From positions 9,008,501 through 9,072,500 of the forward strand of contig JAQISU010000094.1 of the NCBI GenBank assembly GCA_029339505.1: a stretch of 64,000 nt of DNA, in the 5' to 3' direction. The translations under genes were made by a program, and so were the position numbers. Numbering within the stretch: position 1 is the first letter of the stretch; each line of letters starts with the position of its first letter. The notes beneath the pieces were generated by a model that saw only the letters and a program-made list of their open reading frames with translations, ran no database searches and was not told where the DNA came from. Source of the DNA: Unio delphinus. Lineage: Eukaryota; Mollusca; Bivalvia; Unionida; Unionidae. Positions 14,140 to 26,396 of the stretch are shown in pieces.

Positions 14140-15175
14140 ATTTCACAACTCAAAGTGAAAGTAGCTAACACTAAATTGGAAAATAGAAAAAGCTCGAAAG
14201 ACATATCTGAGTAAAGATACATTTGGGAACGTTCACGTCGATGCGAAGAGCGATATGCCGAGTCCTTTTCTCCCCGCCCTTCTCGGACCGTAAAACGAGT
14301 AGGTAAATCGCTTCTGACTCGTCTTGTAGCAACATATTCTGAAGTGCGTGTACACACGGAGCCGTGGTTACGCTATGTGTGCGGTTTTAATCCTCACCGC
14401 GAAACCTGATTGCGAAGCCTGAAGAAATAGAAAATGAGAAGATGTTGCAAATTGTGCAAGATGTCATAAAGAGGTCTTTCATGAAAATTTCAAGTCCGAA
14501 GAAGAAAAGTCTACGAAAGGATATAGGCAGCAGAGGTTCGAGTCATTTTCCGAAGAACAATTCGAATGAACTCGAAGAGCCGTAGAATATATAGAAAATG
14601 TCATCGCCCTCTAAGCATTTAATCTGCCGACCTGAGTGCTCTTTTAAGGCCTATTACTATCCAAATGCCTCATTATTTAAGGATTCTAGTTTTTCATCGA
14701 AACTCGACTTGAAAAACTATATATAAACAAAGTCGACCTTTCAAACATCGTTCAAAATTGCCTACCTTATTATTCTAATATTGACGAACACATGTAAGGG
14801 TCTCTTTGGCTCGTTTTCTTTCACATCATTTAGGGGGAGTAATATGTACGAGAAGTACACTAAATTCAAACTATTATACTGGAAACGTTTCACCCATATA
14901 TAAGCGTGACTATAGTCAACAATGTGGCTAACACAAAATTGACAATAGGGAACAGCCTCATATCGTTACTGGGCATGATTTGATCAAAGTACATCAATGC
15001 GTTTCAGATGACGTTTGGAGTCTCCTGCCGAGCCATCTCCCTACCATACCCTTTCTCGGACAAAACCAAGGCGATCGTGTGTGCCGATTTCTACTCGTCT
15101 ATTACGCATGAGCCCAGAAGATCATGCATGCATAGAACCGGGATGACGCCGTAAAGGTTGTGTGTGTTCACTCAC
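14140..15175. repeat. Two diverged direct repeats in a CpG-richer stretch
   Basis: The copy at about 14,140-14,375 and the copy at about 14,915-15,175 share the same order of blocks: a GTAGCTAACACTAAATTG-like block, a block around TGCCGAGTCC or TGCCGAGCCA, then a TTCTCGGAC-like block and an ACTCGTCT block. The copies are strongly diverged. The intervening sequence includes a TATATATAA-like stretch at about 14,720. No gene was assigned. Confidence 0.45.
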
Positions 15176-15915
15176 ACCTGACATCTCATTTTTGAATGAC
15201 AGACATGAATCTCTAATGAGTGTGCGATGGTTGCGTTCCGACTCATTAAGCCACAGCAAGCGAATCAATTAGGACTTAATTGACAGTCGATTGGCAAATA
15301 ATTAAATAGCATACTTTGTATGCATTAACGCGTGTGGGTTGGTGTGTGGTTTTGAATAACATTCACATGATTAATTGATTAGTCCACCGTGTGGTCGTAC
15401 ACTTGTTGTGCATGGAATAGTATGCGAATGCGAATCGCGTGGATTATAAGCTTGCGAGCACTTCACATGGAAGTAAACACTAAAAGACAATACGTAAGAA
15501 GATCTTGGATACGAGCTAACACAGTGATATCCCGGCAATTAGGGCCTACGAACGGCTCCTGATAACGGTTGAAACCTCAGAGCGGGGCTTGGAAGAACAA
15601 CTTAATGTTAATATGGGATGAAAATAGTGAGGTAGTGGACCAAGATATTTTTGAACGGGGGTGGGGGGTGGGGTGAGGTGAGACCAGAAGCAATTGGAAC
15701 AGGATAAGGGAAGAAATGAGGAAAAGAACGTTTTGATGGCAACTTACCACTAAACTACGATGACTGGATTTCTAAGCAATATAACGAGGGTAAGAGAACA
15801 TATAATGACCCACAACTGACTTAAAACCTCCTCTGTAAGAAACCACGACATGATAACAGGAAAGAGCCCGAGTCTCAAACAGAAATAAGCTTCCTCGGTA
15901 TTACAAGAGCTTGAG

Positions 15916-16242
15916 ACCGCTTCGGTGGCCTAGTGGTTAGAGCGTCCGCCCCGGAAGCGGGAGGTCGTCGGTTCGATCCCCGGCCGAGTCATACCAAAGA
16001 CTTACAAAAATGGTACTAACAGCTGCCTCGCTTGACGCTCAGCATAAAGAGGTTAGTGTTAGGACTGGTCGGCCTGGTGTCAGGATAATGTGACTGGGTG
16101 ACACATCATGCTACATGTCTGCGGCATGATGTCTCAGTGCTAGACATCACTATAAACTGCCTCACTGCAGACATCGTAGCGATATGACTGAAAAATTGTT
16201 AAAGCTACGTTAAAAATCCTAATCAAACAAACAAACAAACAA
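15916..16242 (+). mobile_element. tRNA-derived SINE, family 1, intact young copy
   Basis: The head is tRNA-like, with an A box in TGGCCTAGTGGTTAGAGCG and a B box GGTTCGATCCC. It is followed by a conserved body containing GGCCTGGTGTCAGGATAATG and GCGGCATGATGTCTCAGTGC, and a (CAAA)n tail. A perfect 13-bp target duplication, ACAAGAGCTTGAG, flanks it at 15903-15915 and 16243-16255. CpGs are intact, so insertion is recent. It splits the coding-like stretch that follows it. Confidence 0.93.
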
Positions 16243-16640
16243 ACAAGAGCTTGAGTACGTGCCAAGCAGAAGTACAATGTTCAGCTCAACCAAATACAGA
16301 TGAAGGGGACGGTGAGGATGTAAGTGAGACGGATGATACAGCTGATAAAGTGAATAACCATCCTGAAATGCTATGGCGTAAAGATCTTGGCTTAGAGCAA
16401 GCACTAGATGACTCTAAAGAGGCTAATCACTTTGTAAGTGCAGTGAACTACGTAGGCTAGAGACAATTAAAAACAGGAAATCCATGTCTCCAACAGAGGA
16501 GATGTACCATTAACATTCCTGATCACCTTAACGAAGCCACCGCACAGATGACAATCTCCAAAGAGTCCGAGGAATTATGTTTAGTTCGTAGAGCTACGGA
16601 GTTCATGAAGAAGAATACTGCCCACAAACGTTTGTTTTGC
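16243..16640 (+). pseudogene. Unassigned decayed coding stretch interrupted by a SINE
   Basis: Directly after the SINE, an acidic open frame runs to a stop at 16460 (residues include CSAQPNTDEGDGEDVSETDD). Coding-like sequence then continues in a shifted frame to about 16,640, where residues such as ATEFMKKNTAHKRLFC appear before a stop. The SINE target duplication lies within the 5' part of this stretch. I do not recognise the protein. Frame breaks and the insertion suggest a dead gene or retrocopy. Confidence 0.35.
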
Positions 16641-16705
16641 AGTATTTAAAAAACCTTGTATGTGCTATTATTTGCAAATTACACCATTCTATAAGGATTT
16701 TCAGT

Positions 16706-16828
16706 TCCCGTCGGTGTTTTTTCCGGGGGTTTTCCCGGGTTCTCTCTCCACCAATAATACTGGCAACCATGTATAGCCTATTGTGTGCTGAAAAATGTCG
16801 TTAAACCCTAAAACAACAACAACAACGA
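16706..16828 (+). mobile_element. SINE family 2, 5'-truncated fragment
   Basis: Matches the reverse complement of the 3' half of the copies at 17,565 and 41,149: TTTTCCCGGGTTCTCTCTCC, CAATAATACTGGCAACCATG and GCTGAAAAATGTCGTTAAAC, ending in (AAC)n. The tRNA-like head is missing. Confidence 0.8.
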
Positions 16829-16980
16829 CATTAACGTTTGTATCTCACTGGTTATGAAGACGACTAACAAGCGAATCAAGTTATTTGTCACTCAATTGGT
16901 CACTTGAGCAGGTTTGACTTTATGACATAGTTATCACAGGGTGTAACCCGTATAAAACCTAACATAACCTTTTGAATAGT

Positions 16981-16984
<4 letters not shown>

Positions 16985-17026
<42 letters not shown>
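16985..17026. repeat. (AT)n microsatellite
   Basis: About 21 uninterrupted AT units. Confidence 0.95.
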
Positions 17027-17029
<3 letters not shown>

Positions 17030-17564
17030 AGATTGAAAGATTTGGTTACTTAATGATCCATTTTGATTTGGGGTAGTCTACTAAGAGGAAGAGCTTGCAA
17101 TAATTTACAATAGACTGAAATGAAATCAATCAGTTTCTCCCCCACCCCCACCCCGGAACAAAGGAACGCAGCAGATATGCCAGGGTAAAGCTGGGATTGT
17201 ATACTATTTTCCTTCACTTAATACTTTAACTAGCCTTAACATAACAGCTAAATTCAATTTAGGGACTAATTATAGGGCCCTGATTAGCGATCGTGATTAA
17301 GTTTACAAATCGTATTGTATGTTAGGTTGCTAATAACATATTTGTATACGACACGCTAAAATAGCCAATCCTGTTCTACTAAAGTTTCAGTCATACCGTA
17401 CATGTTCGCTTAATCCAACTACAAAAAAATGAACCATGATCTGTCATCACATTATGTACAAGTAGATCAAAATCTGTGTTGCTGTTTTTTTTTTTTCAAT
17501 AGATATACGAATTGCACATTGCCGGTATGCGCTCCTCACTGTATGTTAATAGAGTTCTTTTGAT

Positions 17565-17814
17565 TTATTGTTTTTGTAGGGTTTAACGCCATTTTTCAGC
17601 ACACGATTGGCTCAACATGGCGGCCAGTATTATTGGTGGAGGAAGAACCCGAGAAAACCCCCGGAAAGAACCACCGACCCACGAGAAGCTACTGGCAAGC
17701 TTTCTCACTTAACTACAATAGCCGAACCTTAGACTCGAACTCACGCAGACAGAGGTGAAATGGTAGTGATCTGTAACGGAGAGCGCTTTAGACCACTCGG
17801 CCACTCGGGGCCCC
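17565..17814 (-). mobile_element. tRNA-derived SINE, family 2, full copy
   Basis: On the minus strand the head reads GGGGCCCCGAGTGGCCGAGT and continues as a tRNA-like region with a long variable arm (Leu/Ser-like) and a B box GAGTTCGAGTC. The body ends in the 3' sequence that reads GTTTAACGCCATTTTTCAGC on the plus strand. A perfect 12-bp target duplication, AGTTCTTTTGAT, lies at 17553-17564 and 17815-17826. The family resembles the V-type or conserved-core SINEs reported from molluscs, but I cannot confirm the family name. Confidence 0.92.
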
Positions 17815-18732
17815 AGTTCTTTTGATATATTTGAAAATATATCGAATGTGAACAAAAACGTTCTAAACTGTAGATTTGGCAAAGCTGTATGATGTACATC
17901 ATCTTAATTAGCATGTGTGGTTCTTTCATTAAATTCATATAATTCTAAACACTAAATCTCGCCAAAAAAAAAAAAAAACAAAAAAAAAAAAAACAGTTGA
18001 ATTAAACAAAGTCATCGCTAAAATTGTATATCATGAGGAGTCCCCCCATAAAACCGTATGGCGAAGTAGAGGTCAGTGTTTACAAATAAAATTTCTCATA
18101 TAATAGGCGTTTACACGAATTATTTGTGAAACGGAATGTCAAACATTAAAACGGGAATATGTATTAAAAGTGACAACGAATAAGTCACAAAATGAACACA
18201 GTTGCATTGGCTATCCATTATAAAGGTTTCCATCTTAGTCTTGCCCCATACTCTTCGGCCATATGCTTCCTTCGCACAACCTGTCAAAAGTTTCACCGTT
18301 AAGAAATTACTGTACTCAGTTACATGGTGTCATGAACATACAACATGAATAGTGAATCAACAATTAATACTACATGACGTACGGCACCATTATTTGGATT
18401 GACCAACTTCCTGGACGTTTTAATAGTTCCCAAAGATTGGAAAATAGCAATATGACAGACTTCCTAGTCCATAGTTATCCTCCAATGAAGGGAGACTACT
18501 TTTATGGAAACTCGGTAATGCTAATACAACTTAACAATCATGTGATACAACGCCACCATAGCGGAACAACATCCTCTTTTTGCAATGGACTATTTTTTAC
18601 ACCTTAACTCAACGATTGTATGATGGGTAAAACAATTTCGATTAGGCTGATCATTTCCAGTATATTGTTTTTGTTTCTTCATACGATTAGGTGTCAAAGA
18701 CAAAAAAAATAACTTAGTGATAGCTTTGTTTG

Positions 18733-18737
<5 letters not shown>

Positions 18738-18778
<41 letters not shown>

Positions 18779-18780
18779 TG
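18738..18780. repeat. (GT)n microsatellite
   Basis: About 20 GT units with one interruption near the end, followed by a G-rich stretch. Confidence 0.95.
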
Positions 18781-21213
18781 AGTGCGGGTGGGGTGGGGTG
18801 TATTTGCAGTATCCTTGAACTATTTGTGCCCGCCAATAACGCTGACCAAATTTTTTCAGCAGGATAAACACTGATTTTGCTTTGTTACCCAAATTACCCA
18901 TTATACCCGCTAAGCACGTGCTTAGGGCACTAGATAAAATTTCAAATTAATTATAAACTGAATGAATTATTTATGACCATTTCGATATGCACGTACGAGT
19001 ATTTTGATTTGGAATGATGGCAACACTGGTATTTTCCCATCTTTATATATTGTATTAGATTTTGGTTTGCTTTTTAGTTTCACATTTTGTAGGGGCGGGG
19101 TGCACCATAATATTTTCATTGCCTAGGGTCCTGAAAGTCCTTAATTCGGTAGTGTAGACATAATTTTACTGACAGTATCAGATGATTGACACAGATCTGA
19201 CGACACAATATGCCAATATAAATCTTGGCGTACATTGTCTGAATCTTAATGCAATTTGTACATGGATAGATGCCATAGATGGACTTTACATTTTGATGTC
19301 AAACTATATTATTCTTAACAATTAGGAAAGTATCATGATATACATCTAAAACAAATCAACGTTCCTTTTATCAGAAACTTACATGTGCTCCCATCAGACA
19401 CACAACACAGGCACTCACAACATGATTATCAGTTATATTTGTAATGATCTTCAACAGTCTCTTCAGTTTTCCAATTGTATAGACAGGTCTGAAGTAATAA
19501 TCTTGAAGAAAGATGGAAGTTTTATGCCATCGTACACACGTGCATTCTATCTAAAGAATCCGCATTATCACCTGTTACACCTTTTTGATATCTCCACGAT
19601 TTTCGATGAAAAGGAAGGCGGAAATAAGTTTATACTGTACGTGTCATCGCACAACTCTTCTTACAGGGTTCAAGATAGATCTTTAAACTTTGCTATATAA
19701 TATTAGATTTGGTGCGGCAGCGAGACAGTTTTGAAAGGTGGAGGTAAACATAGCAGTGCAAAATGACGAACACCTTGAGAAGCTATGGTTTTGGTAATAT
19801 CAACGATTTATTTTATTCAAGGTGGGTTCTAGCCCTAACTCTTTAGATGCTTAGACGAAATAATCACAATATAATCCAACTCTTGTACCTTCGCACTTCA
19901 GTTCATGAAGAGTCCTTCAAGCATATAGCTTCATGCAATAACAAGCTTTAAAACTGAATGAAATTCCACCGTATTAGTAAATTTACGACTACTCTTTAAC
20001 TGTCATGCAATCAAATGGCGGCAAAAAGGTCTAAACAGTTTGTTGAAGTTTGTGTCAGGAAAGCATGAAGATTCGCTTTACCTGGTGTTTAAATAAAGGG
20101 GGTAATAAATTTCGAACCAAAGAGAAGAAGATCTACAGTTTATTTTAGGATTTCACTATTTCTATCAGTGGGACATAATTTCTCGACATGCAGAAAGTCA
20201 GACCAGGAACATATCTTACCTATAGCATAAGTTCATGCACGTTTCTATTGCCTGTACTGCTGATATGACTTCATCCTTTGAATCTGCCTTTAATATATAA
20301 AATAATGTGAGCGTTGGTTTCGTCAAAAATATGCTAAACGAGCAATTTGCAAAACGAATGCAATAATTTGAATTCCTTTTACACAGATGAAATTGCCCTC
20401 GATCATGATTTATTCATCGTTTTACATGTTACAATTCTTTTCTCGAGATTGTTTTGAAGCATATTTTGTTTTCGTAATTTCAGCAGACTGGGTCCGGTTA
20501 CACATTATCACAACTTGTCAACAGCCCTCCCCAAAGTAGGCATATACTTATACACAGATCTGAAATAAAGTGCATTGTTGCAAAAGACTTGCAAAATTTA
20601 ATTGTACGAAATTGGTAATACAAAGAATTGTCTTGCAACCAATTAAAAGGTGAAAATGGGGGAGTAGGTAGGCTCATAAACGGGTTATGAGGAAGGTACA
20701 AGAGGAAAATCATACCAGTCGGTAATTTGTCTTAGATAATTTGTAAAATTTAGGGTTTATGTTACTGTTCCACTTGTTACTCTTAGCAAGCTGCATGGAA
20801 CCATACATGTTGGTGCATTATTCAACTGCAGATCTGGGTCTATGAAGTTTGCGGATGGATTCGACTTTGCGTAAGAATGTGACACATTGTGTCATACGAA
20901 TGTTAGCTATCCTTTTTCTGGGAATGAGCATAAGTTTCAGTTCATCCATTTGAATAAGGTTTGCAGCGAAATATTTTATACCACACATATAGAGCTTTCA
21001 GGAAATTAATTTACACAACTCATACAAAATTTCAGCCAAATAATTTACACCACAAGAAATTTTAATGCCACTCGCCATATACTCAAAATTAAATCTTTGT
21101 CTGGAACACACATATGAAATTAAATATTTAACAAAACAATTGTCATATCATATGATATTTTATCCTAGTATTTAGTATATGACACTCAAGTTAATATTTG
21201 GTATCGGTCTCAT

Positions 21214-21352
21214 AAGAAGTGGCATAACCGTTTAATATGTGATATAACCTTTGAATACGTGACATAACGTTTTAAAACGTAACATAACTTTTCAAACGTG
21301 ACAACGTTTTAATACGTCTCATGACCTTTTAATACGTGGGGTAACCTTTAAA
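21214..21352. repeat. Imperfect 19-22 bp minisatellite
   Basis: About six diverged copies of a unit like GTGACATAACCTTTTAATAC in direct tandem. Variation between copies is high. Confidence 0.75.
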
Positions 21353-22629
21353 TATATAGAAAGACGAATTACGAAATTAAGTTGTAACTACTTTTACTTG
21401 AACATTACTTGAAGGTTTGGTGGTAAAGCAGTAAAGAAGATGTCAATATAATTTGTGTCTGTGTTTGTTTCAATACAAAATATTTTTGGTATTGTATGAT
21501 CACAAATATAATTAATTTGATTTTCTTACTTGTATTAAGAACTAGCATTATCTCATATTATTAGATGCCTGTCTTCCATTGTGCGTGTACATATATCTGT
21601 ACATGATCAAGTACCTTATCTTATACAGACTGGGTTGACTCGAAAACTTTACAGGAGATACGAATGTCACAGGAGATATGAATGATAATAATTTATAGTT
21701 TCTATGTGACCGAACTTAATGCGGAACGTAGACTATTATGGCAAATTAGAATTATATCGTACCTTATTACCATTCAATGAAACACTTGATACGGTTATTT
21801 ATAGTCAAAGGGACGTCGAGTTGACAGTGAAGTTATATCAGCTTTCCGGTATCATTCAACTTCCATGATTTATGAACGTGAACTGGAATAGATTATTTGC
21901 GTGCCATATCCTACGTTAGCTTGCGAGGGCATATTTGTAAACGGGATTCTACTATAATTAATCCAGTTCCAATAAAAATTATTTCAGAGATAATAAATTC
22001 TTGCATCACTTAAGAGTCTCTCTGTGCAGTTTTAGATGATCGCTTAGCAAGGCTATATGTTCTCCGCAGAAAACGAGGTTATCTTGATGAACGGATTCAT
22101 TGAAATATAACTAACAATTTCATGTCAGGAAATTAGCCCCTTGTCTTTGAGATTCGCTTTGAAAAGGGGATAACAAATGGTTTGTTAGTAACATATAGAG
22201 ACCTAATAAAAGTTTGGCATAATACACTTCTTAGTTACAATTATACCATTTTGTAAAATACTTTTATAGATGAAGTATTCGTCAAACGAAATGTCAACAA
22301 TGTACATTTGTTTATTTCTTCAATCAAGATCAATATCTATCTGAGATATCGGTAAAAATAGAGTATAAGTGACTCATTCTATTTTAGTCCTTAGTCACGT
22401 GCTTAACACTTCCTTCTCTAGTTGTCACTCAGTCACTGAATTGTGCTTGTCATCTATGTCTTTTGCTATTAAGAAGTTAGCGTAAACCCGGTATTACACA
22501 AAGCAATGTTATAGATTACAAAAATCAGAGAAGTTTGGATGCTTTTTGGACCTTCTACAGCAGGGTCATACTGTTCGAAGATAATCCATTACCGAAAGAC
22601 AAAATCTTTTATATGAGCTAATATGGTGG

Positions 22630-22697
22630 TGAGAATAGAACTCACGCTATTCTAGTTACGAATCCAACGCCGGAACCACTAAGCCATCGCGGATCAA
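22630..22697 (-). repeat. tRNA-like fragment, probable SINE head
   Basis: The minus strand reads GATCCGCGATGGCTTAGTGG followed by a degenerate B-box-like GTTCTATTCTC about 45 bases on. It looks like a third tRNA-derived head without the SINE body of families 1 or 2. It lacks a convincing cloverleaf, so it is not called as a tRNA gene. Confidence 0.45.
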
Positions 22698-22919
22698 CAT
22701 AAAGAAGCAGAATTAATTAACGATTTTAGTAGCAGATGACGTATAGTGCATTTATTTTCCCCATTGATCAACTTTCTTGAAGCATTTATAGTTCACAATG
22801 GTTGCGAAATGATCATGTGAGAGACTTCCTAGTATATTTTAAGCATCCAACCAATGGAGGCGAGTATACTGCAAACTGATGCTTGCTTGATATCATAAAC
22901 ATGTCACGTGATTCTGTCA

Positions 22920-23034
<115 letters not shown>

Positions 23035-23904
23035 GTCAAATATAACCAACAAATGAGACAAGAAAATGTTTGAAATAGTAAAGGAAACATGAGTTTGTGA
23101 TATGTCAAAATGATTAGACTCGACATATTCTTTTATCATATCAGTACATCTTAGTCCTGCTTTGTAAAACTTATGACATGTTGTTTATGTTTTAGTGCTA
23201 CGTCTTTCTACCCAAATAACAGTCTTGTACTGCAAGTTTCGATGTCGGTTAACATTGGATCGAGTAGTCAAAGTTTCAGGAATATCTCACACACTTGGAA
23301 GCCCATATCGACACTCTTCCAAAAATTGATATGCAATTAATATACTAACTGTTTTGTTTTTATCCTGGTAGAATCAAAATCTGACACTAGCTAATGGACG
23401 CATTTTCATGTTCCGTTTACATACATTTAAATTCGTTGCAAAGCGACGGTAGTTGAGTTATGCCGAAGTATGTTTAAGCTGGTTCATGCGAGAAAAAAAA
23501 TTTCTTGAACGAAACGAAATCTTGCTTACAGTTATAATAGGCATCATATATTTTTGTTTCGTTTCGTTTAAAGAATAATATTTCAACTTTCGGCATTCTT
23601 AGCTTCAATCGGTTTCCAGCTAAATCAACTGAAGGCCAACGAAACTTGAAAACAGGTCCATTTCAATCTGAGAATTTGAATTCATTAGAGTTAGGACACC
23701 AGGGTAAGTAAAGTCTGACAAAAACGGTATGACTTTATAGAAAACCGTCGTTATTTGGTGAGATATTCCTAAAATTTGACTTTGTTACACTATTAGTCAA
23801 CATCAAAACACATTACACAGCGCTGTTAGATAGGCATCATCTGACATGCCACACCTTTTTACAGCACAGTAGTCATTAGGAATGTTTTCCATGGAAGTTA
23901 TTTT

Positions 23905-24073
23905 CAGTGGCGTCACTAAGGGTAGCGGGCCGCACCGGGTGACACCACCAAGAGGGGTGACACCAAGATGACTGCCTATAAAATTTTCCAATTTTTGTAC
24001 AGGAACCGGGTTCATGTGGCGTGACACAATTGAATCACCACACTGGATGTCACCAGTCCGAGTGACGCCACTG
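23905..24073. mobile_element. hAT-type MITE, 169 bp
   Basis: Perfect 12-bp terminal inverted repeats, CAGTGGCGTCAC and GTGACGCCACTG, flanked by an 8-bp target duplication with one mismatch (GTTATTTT at 23897, GTTATTTC at 24074). CAG...CTG ends with an 8-bp duplication are typical of the hAT superfamily. No coding capacity; frames across it are incidental. Confidence 0.85.
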
Positions 24074-24081
24074 GTTATTTC

Positions 24082-26160
24082 CACGCCTTTTGAGTTAAAG
24101 AAACGGGAATGATGCTGTGCAGCCCGTCGTTCAGCTTTCCATTCAAAGTTCCTTGACATACTTTATACGTGTTACGGTACAAATTGCATGGGGAAAAAAG
24201 ATGACAACCGGTCTAGAAATCAGTAAACTTAATGGGTGTGGTTGGTTGATACTACTTAACAAAGTTCGTTCATGATTGATTGTTTATAAAAAGAATAACT
24301 TTGATGAAATGAATCTTTTGAGCGTGTTATCTTTTTGTAATTGTACAAAATAGAGACACTTTTATTGACTGAGTTTCAGGACTTGAACAGAATTGACTTT
24401 AGAATAATCTTTAACGAAGTTAACACCTGATTGTTCAGACGCGGAATTTTGAAACTTGTTTATATGTTTTAAAGAACTGTCCCTCCCTCTCCCAATTTTT
24501 TTTTATTGAACACTTTATTTTTGATCATGAACATTTCGAAGTTATAAGTTATTGAAGATTTAATATCATGGTAAATCCATACGTTTACCAGGAACGTTCA
24601 ATTAGTAAAACTCTTGGATATGAATTAGAGTTATTTAAGTTTAGGGTCATGCTGGGGCACCATTAAAGAGTCTGGAGCTGTATCTCATTAAAAACACGAA
24701 AGAATATTGGTGTTGCAGAATTTCACAGGACAAAATGGGAGATACCAAGACTCTGTGGATTAGGGGTCAAAAGATCTCGTTTTCTAGATCAAGGTTATCG
24801 CTCAGAATCTCTGTCTACAAAGTCGAAGGAATCACAACAGAATCAAACATGTTGCTTCCGCCCCCTCCCAACCCAAATTACCCCAAAATGCTTCTGTCGT
24901 TATAAAGATAGACTTGTGACAAAGACAAAAATAAAATAATAACTTGCACTTAAGTAGTGACGAATGTTTAAGAATTAACAAAAGCATTTTCACGACAACT
25001 TGCCTCATACTCACCAGTATTTTCAGGAGCGAAATGTAAATGCAATAGTTGGTGTTCAATTAGTTTTGGAAAAGGCAATTTGCTTTCCGAAGAAGGGCTT
25101 GGAAAGATTACAAACACAGTTCATTACCCAAGTTTTAGGTGTCAAAGACATTTTTAAACCTTCAAAACTTTCATTTTAACAAAGCATAACGATGCAGTTT
25201 ATTTGGATTGGGTTCATACTGTCATTGTAGCTAAATATAAGAAAACATTTTGTCCGAAAATGTGAAAATATTCAAAGGGATGTTTTCGATTTGTATTCCA
25301 TATCTTTAAATACCCTAATGGTATTCATAACAAATACATATTTTGACAGATATAAATATGTTTTAAATAATATTTAGAATTTATGGACACAAGATTTTTC
25401 GTAAATTAAGATTATTAAATATTAAAGTTTTAAATGTTAATATGGCTGCTAATCATTCCTCAAGTACAAATGTAATTTGGCAGTTTTAGATATTTTACCT
25501 TTTTGGCACATACAATAAGTCAGAAATACTAAGGCCCACTTAATACACTAAAAAGGTGCCCCACGCATTTCTGTTAGATCACGTTAGAGAGTTTAACCCG
25601 TAATTAGAGAGCCCAAGCACAGTAAATGGCATTGATCATATTATGTTCACTATTTTGCATATTGATCAGACCACCATCAACTTCCTAGTAGAGTTCCATG
25701 CATCATTGACTTTGCAGGTCATTTTTATTTGAACTGCCAAAACTACTCAGTATTCAATCTAATGACAACGATTTCCTTTATACACATCAGGTACTGGTTT
25801 TGAAAAGGCACAAACATGTTGTGAAATTCCAATAAAGTTAACTCATTTATATGATGTGATTCTGCTGTACATCTCCTTTGTACTTGTACTTCAGCTTCGA
25901 TAAGTATGATCCAGATAATTATGTAAAGTTTAGCCAAATATCAACAAATTGAAAATTTAGGTCCAAGCAACCTTTATTACAGTTAGTTCAAAATGCTTTT
26001 TAACTTAATTGTATAAACATGTATAAGAAAAGGAAAGAATGCCATATGCAGAATATAAAGGAATGATTAGAAATTTACGAAATTATGAAAAATAATATTG
26101 TTCTTTTTAAACAAGTTAAGAATAAGGTTTGAAATATAAACGATGAATTATGTTGGCCCG
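24082..26160. other. Non-coding sequence downstream of the first IL-17-like gene
   Basis: AT-rich sequence with no gene recognised on either strand. Confidence 0.6.
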
Positions 26161-26167
26161 TGTTCGG

Positions 26168-26338
26168 TTTGAGTCAATAGTCAGACAAAAAGTCAAGACA
26201 AGCTTTAAGTTAATAGTCAAACAAAAACTTCAACGACAAACTTTGAGTCAATAGTCACACAAGAAGTCAAAGATAATATTTGAGTCATTAGTCAGACAAA
26301 CAAATCAAAGACAATCTTTGAGTCAGTAGTCAGACTCG
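26168..26338. repeat. About 40-bp minisatellite, four imperfect copies
   Basis: Each copy begins TTGAGTCAATAGTCAGACAA or a close variant, followed by an AAGTCAAAGACAA-like part. It sits just past the 3' end of the minus-strand IL-17-like gene. Confidence 0.85.
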
Positions 26339-26382
26339 ATTTACACAATCACATGCAAATAGAAGGAACACAAATTTACCCT

Positions 26383-26388
26383 TTTATT
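26383..26388 (-). promoter_or_regulatory. Possible polyadenylation signal
   Basis: AATAAA on the minus strand, about 9 bases past the stop codon of the IL-17-like frame. It implies a very short 3' UTR if used. Confidence 0.4.
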
Positions 26389-26396
26389 AAGCAGCA

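Larger units (their letters stand above)
17827..22620. other. Non-coding sequence
   Basis: Holds A-rich runs at 17,964-17,994, a (GT)n run and an imperfect minisatellite, listed separately. A 105-codon frame at 19,383-19,700 has no recognisable domain and no splice context. I see no gene. Confidence 0.5.

Noticed and set aside
15916..16000. Possible tRNA gene
   Set aside because: A and B boxes are present, but the same head recurs at 27.3, 35.6, 38.1 and 59.5 kb with a shared SINE body, so it is a SINE head.
19383..19700. 105-codon plus-strand frame
   Set aside because: No recognisable motif, no splice sites or polyadenylation signal, and codon composition like the flanking non-coding DNA.
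23803..24159. 118-codon minus-strand frame
   Set aside because: It runs straight through the hAT-type MITE and across both target duplications, so it is incidental.
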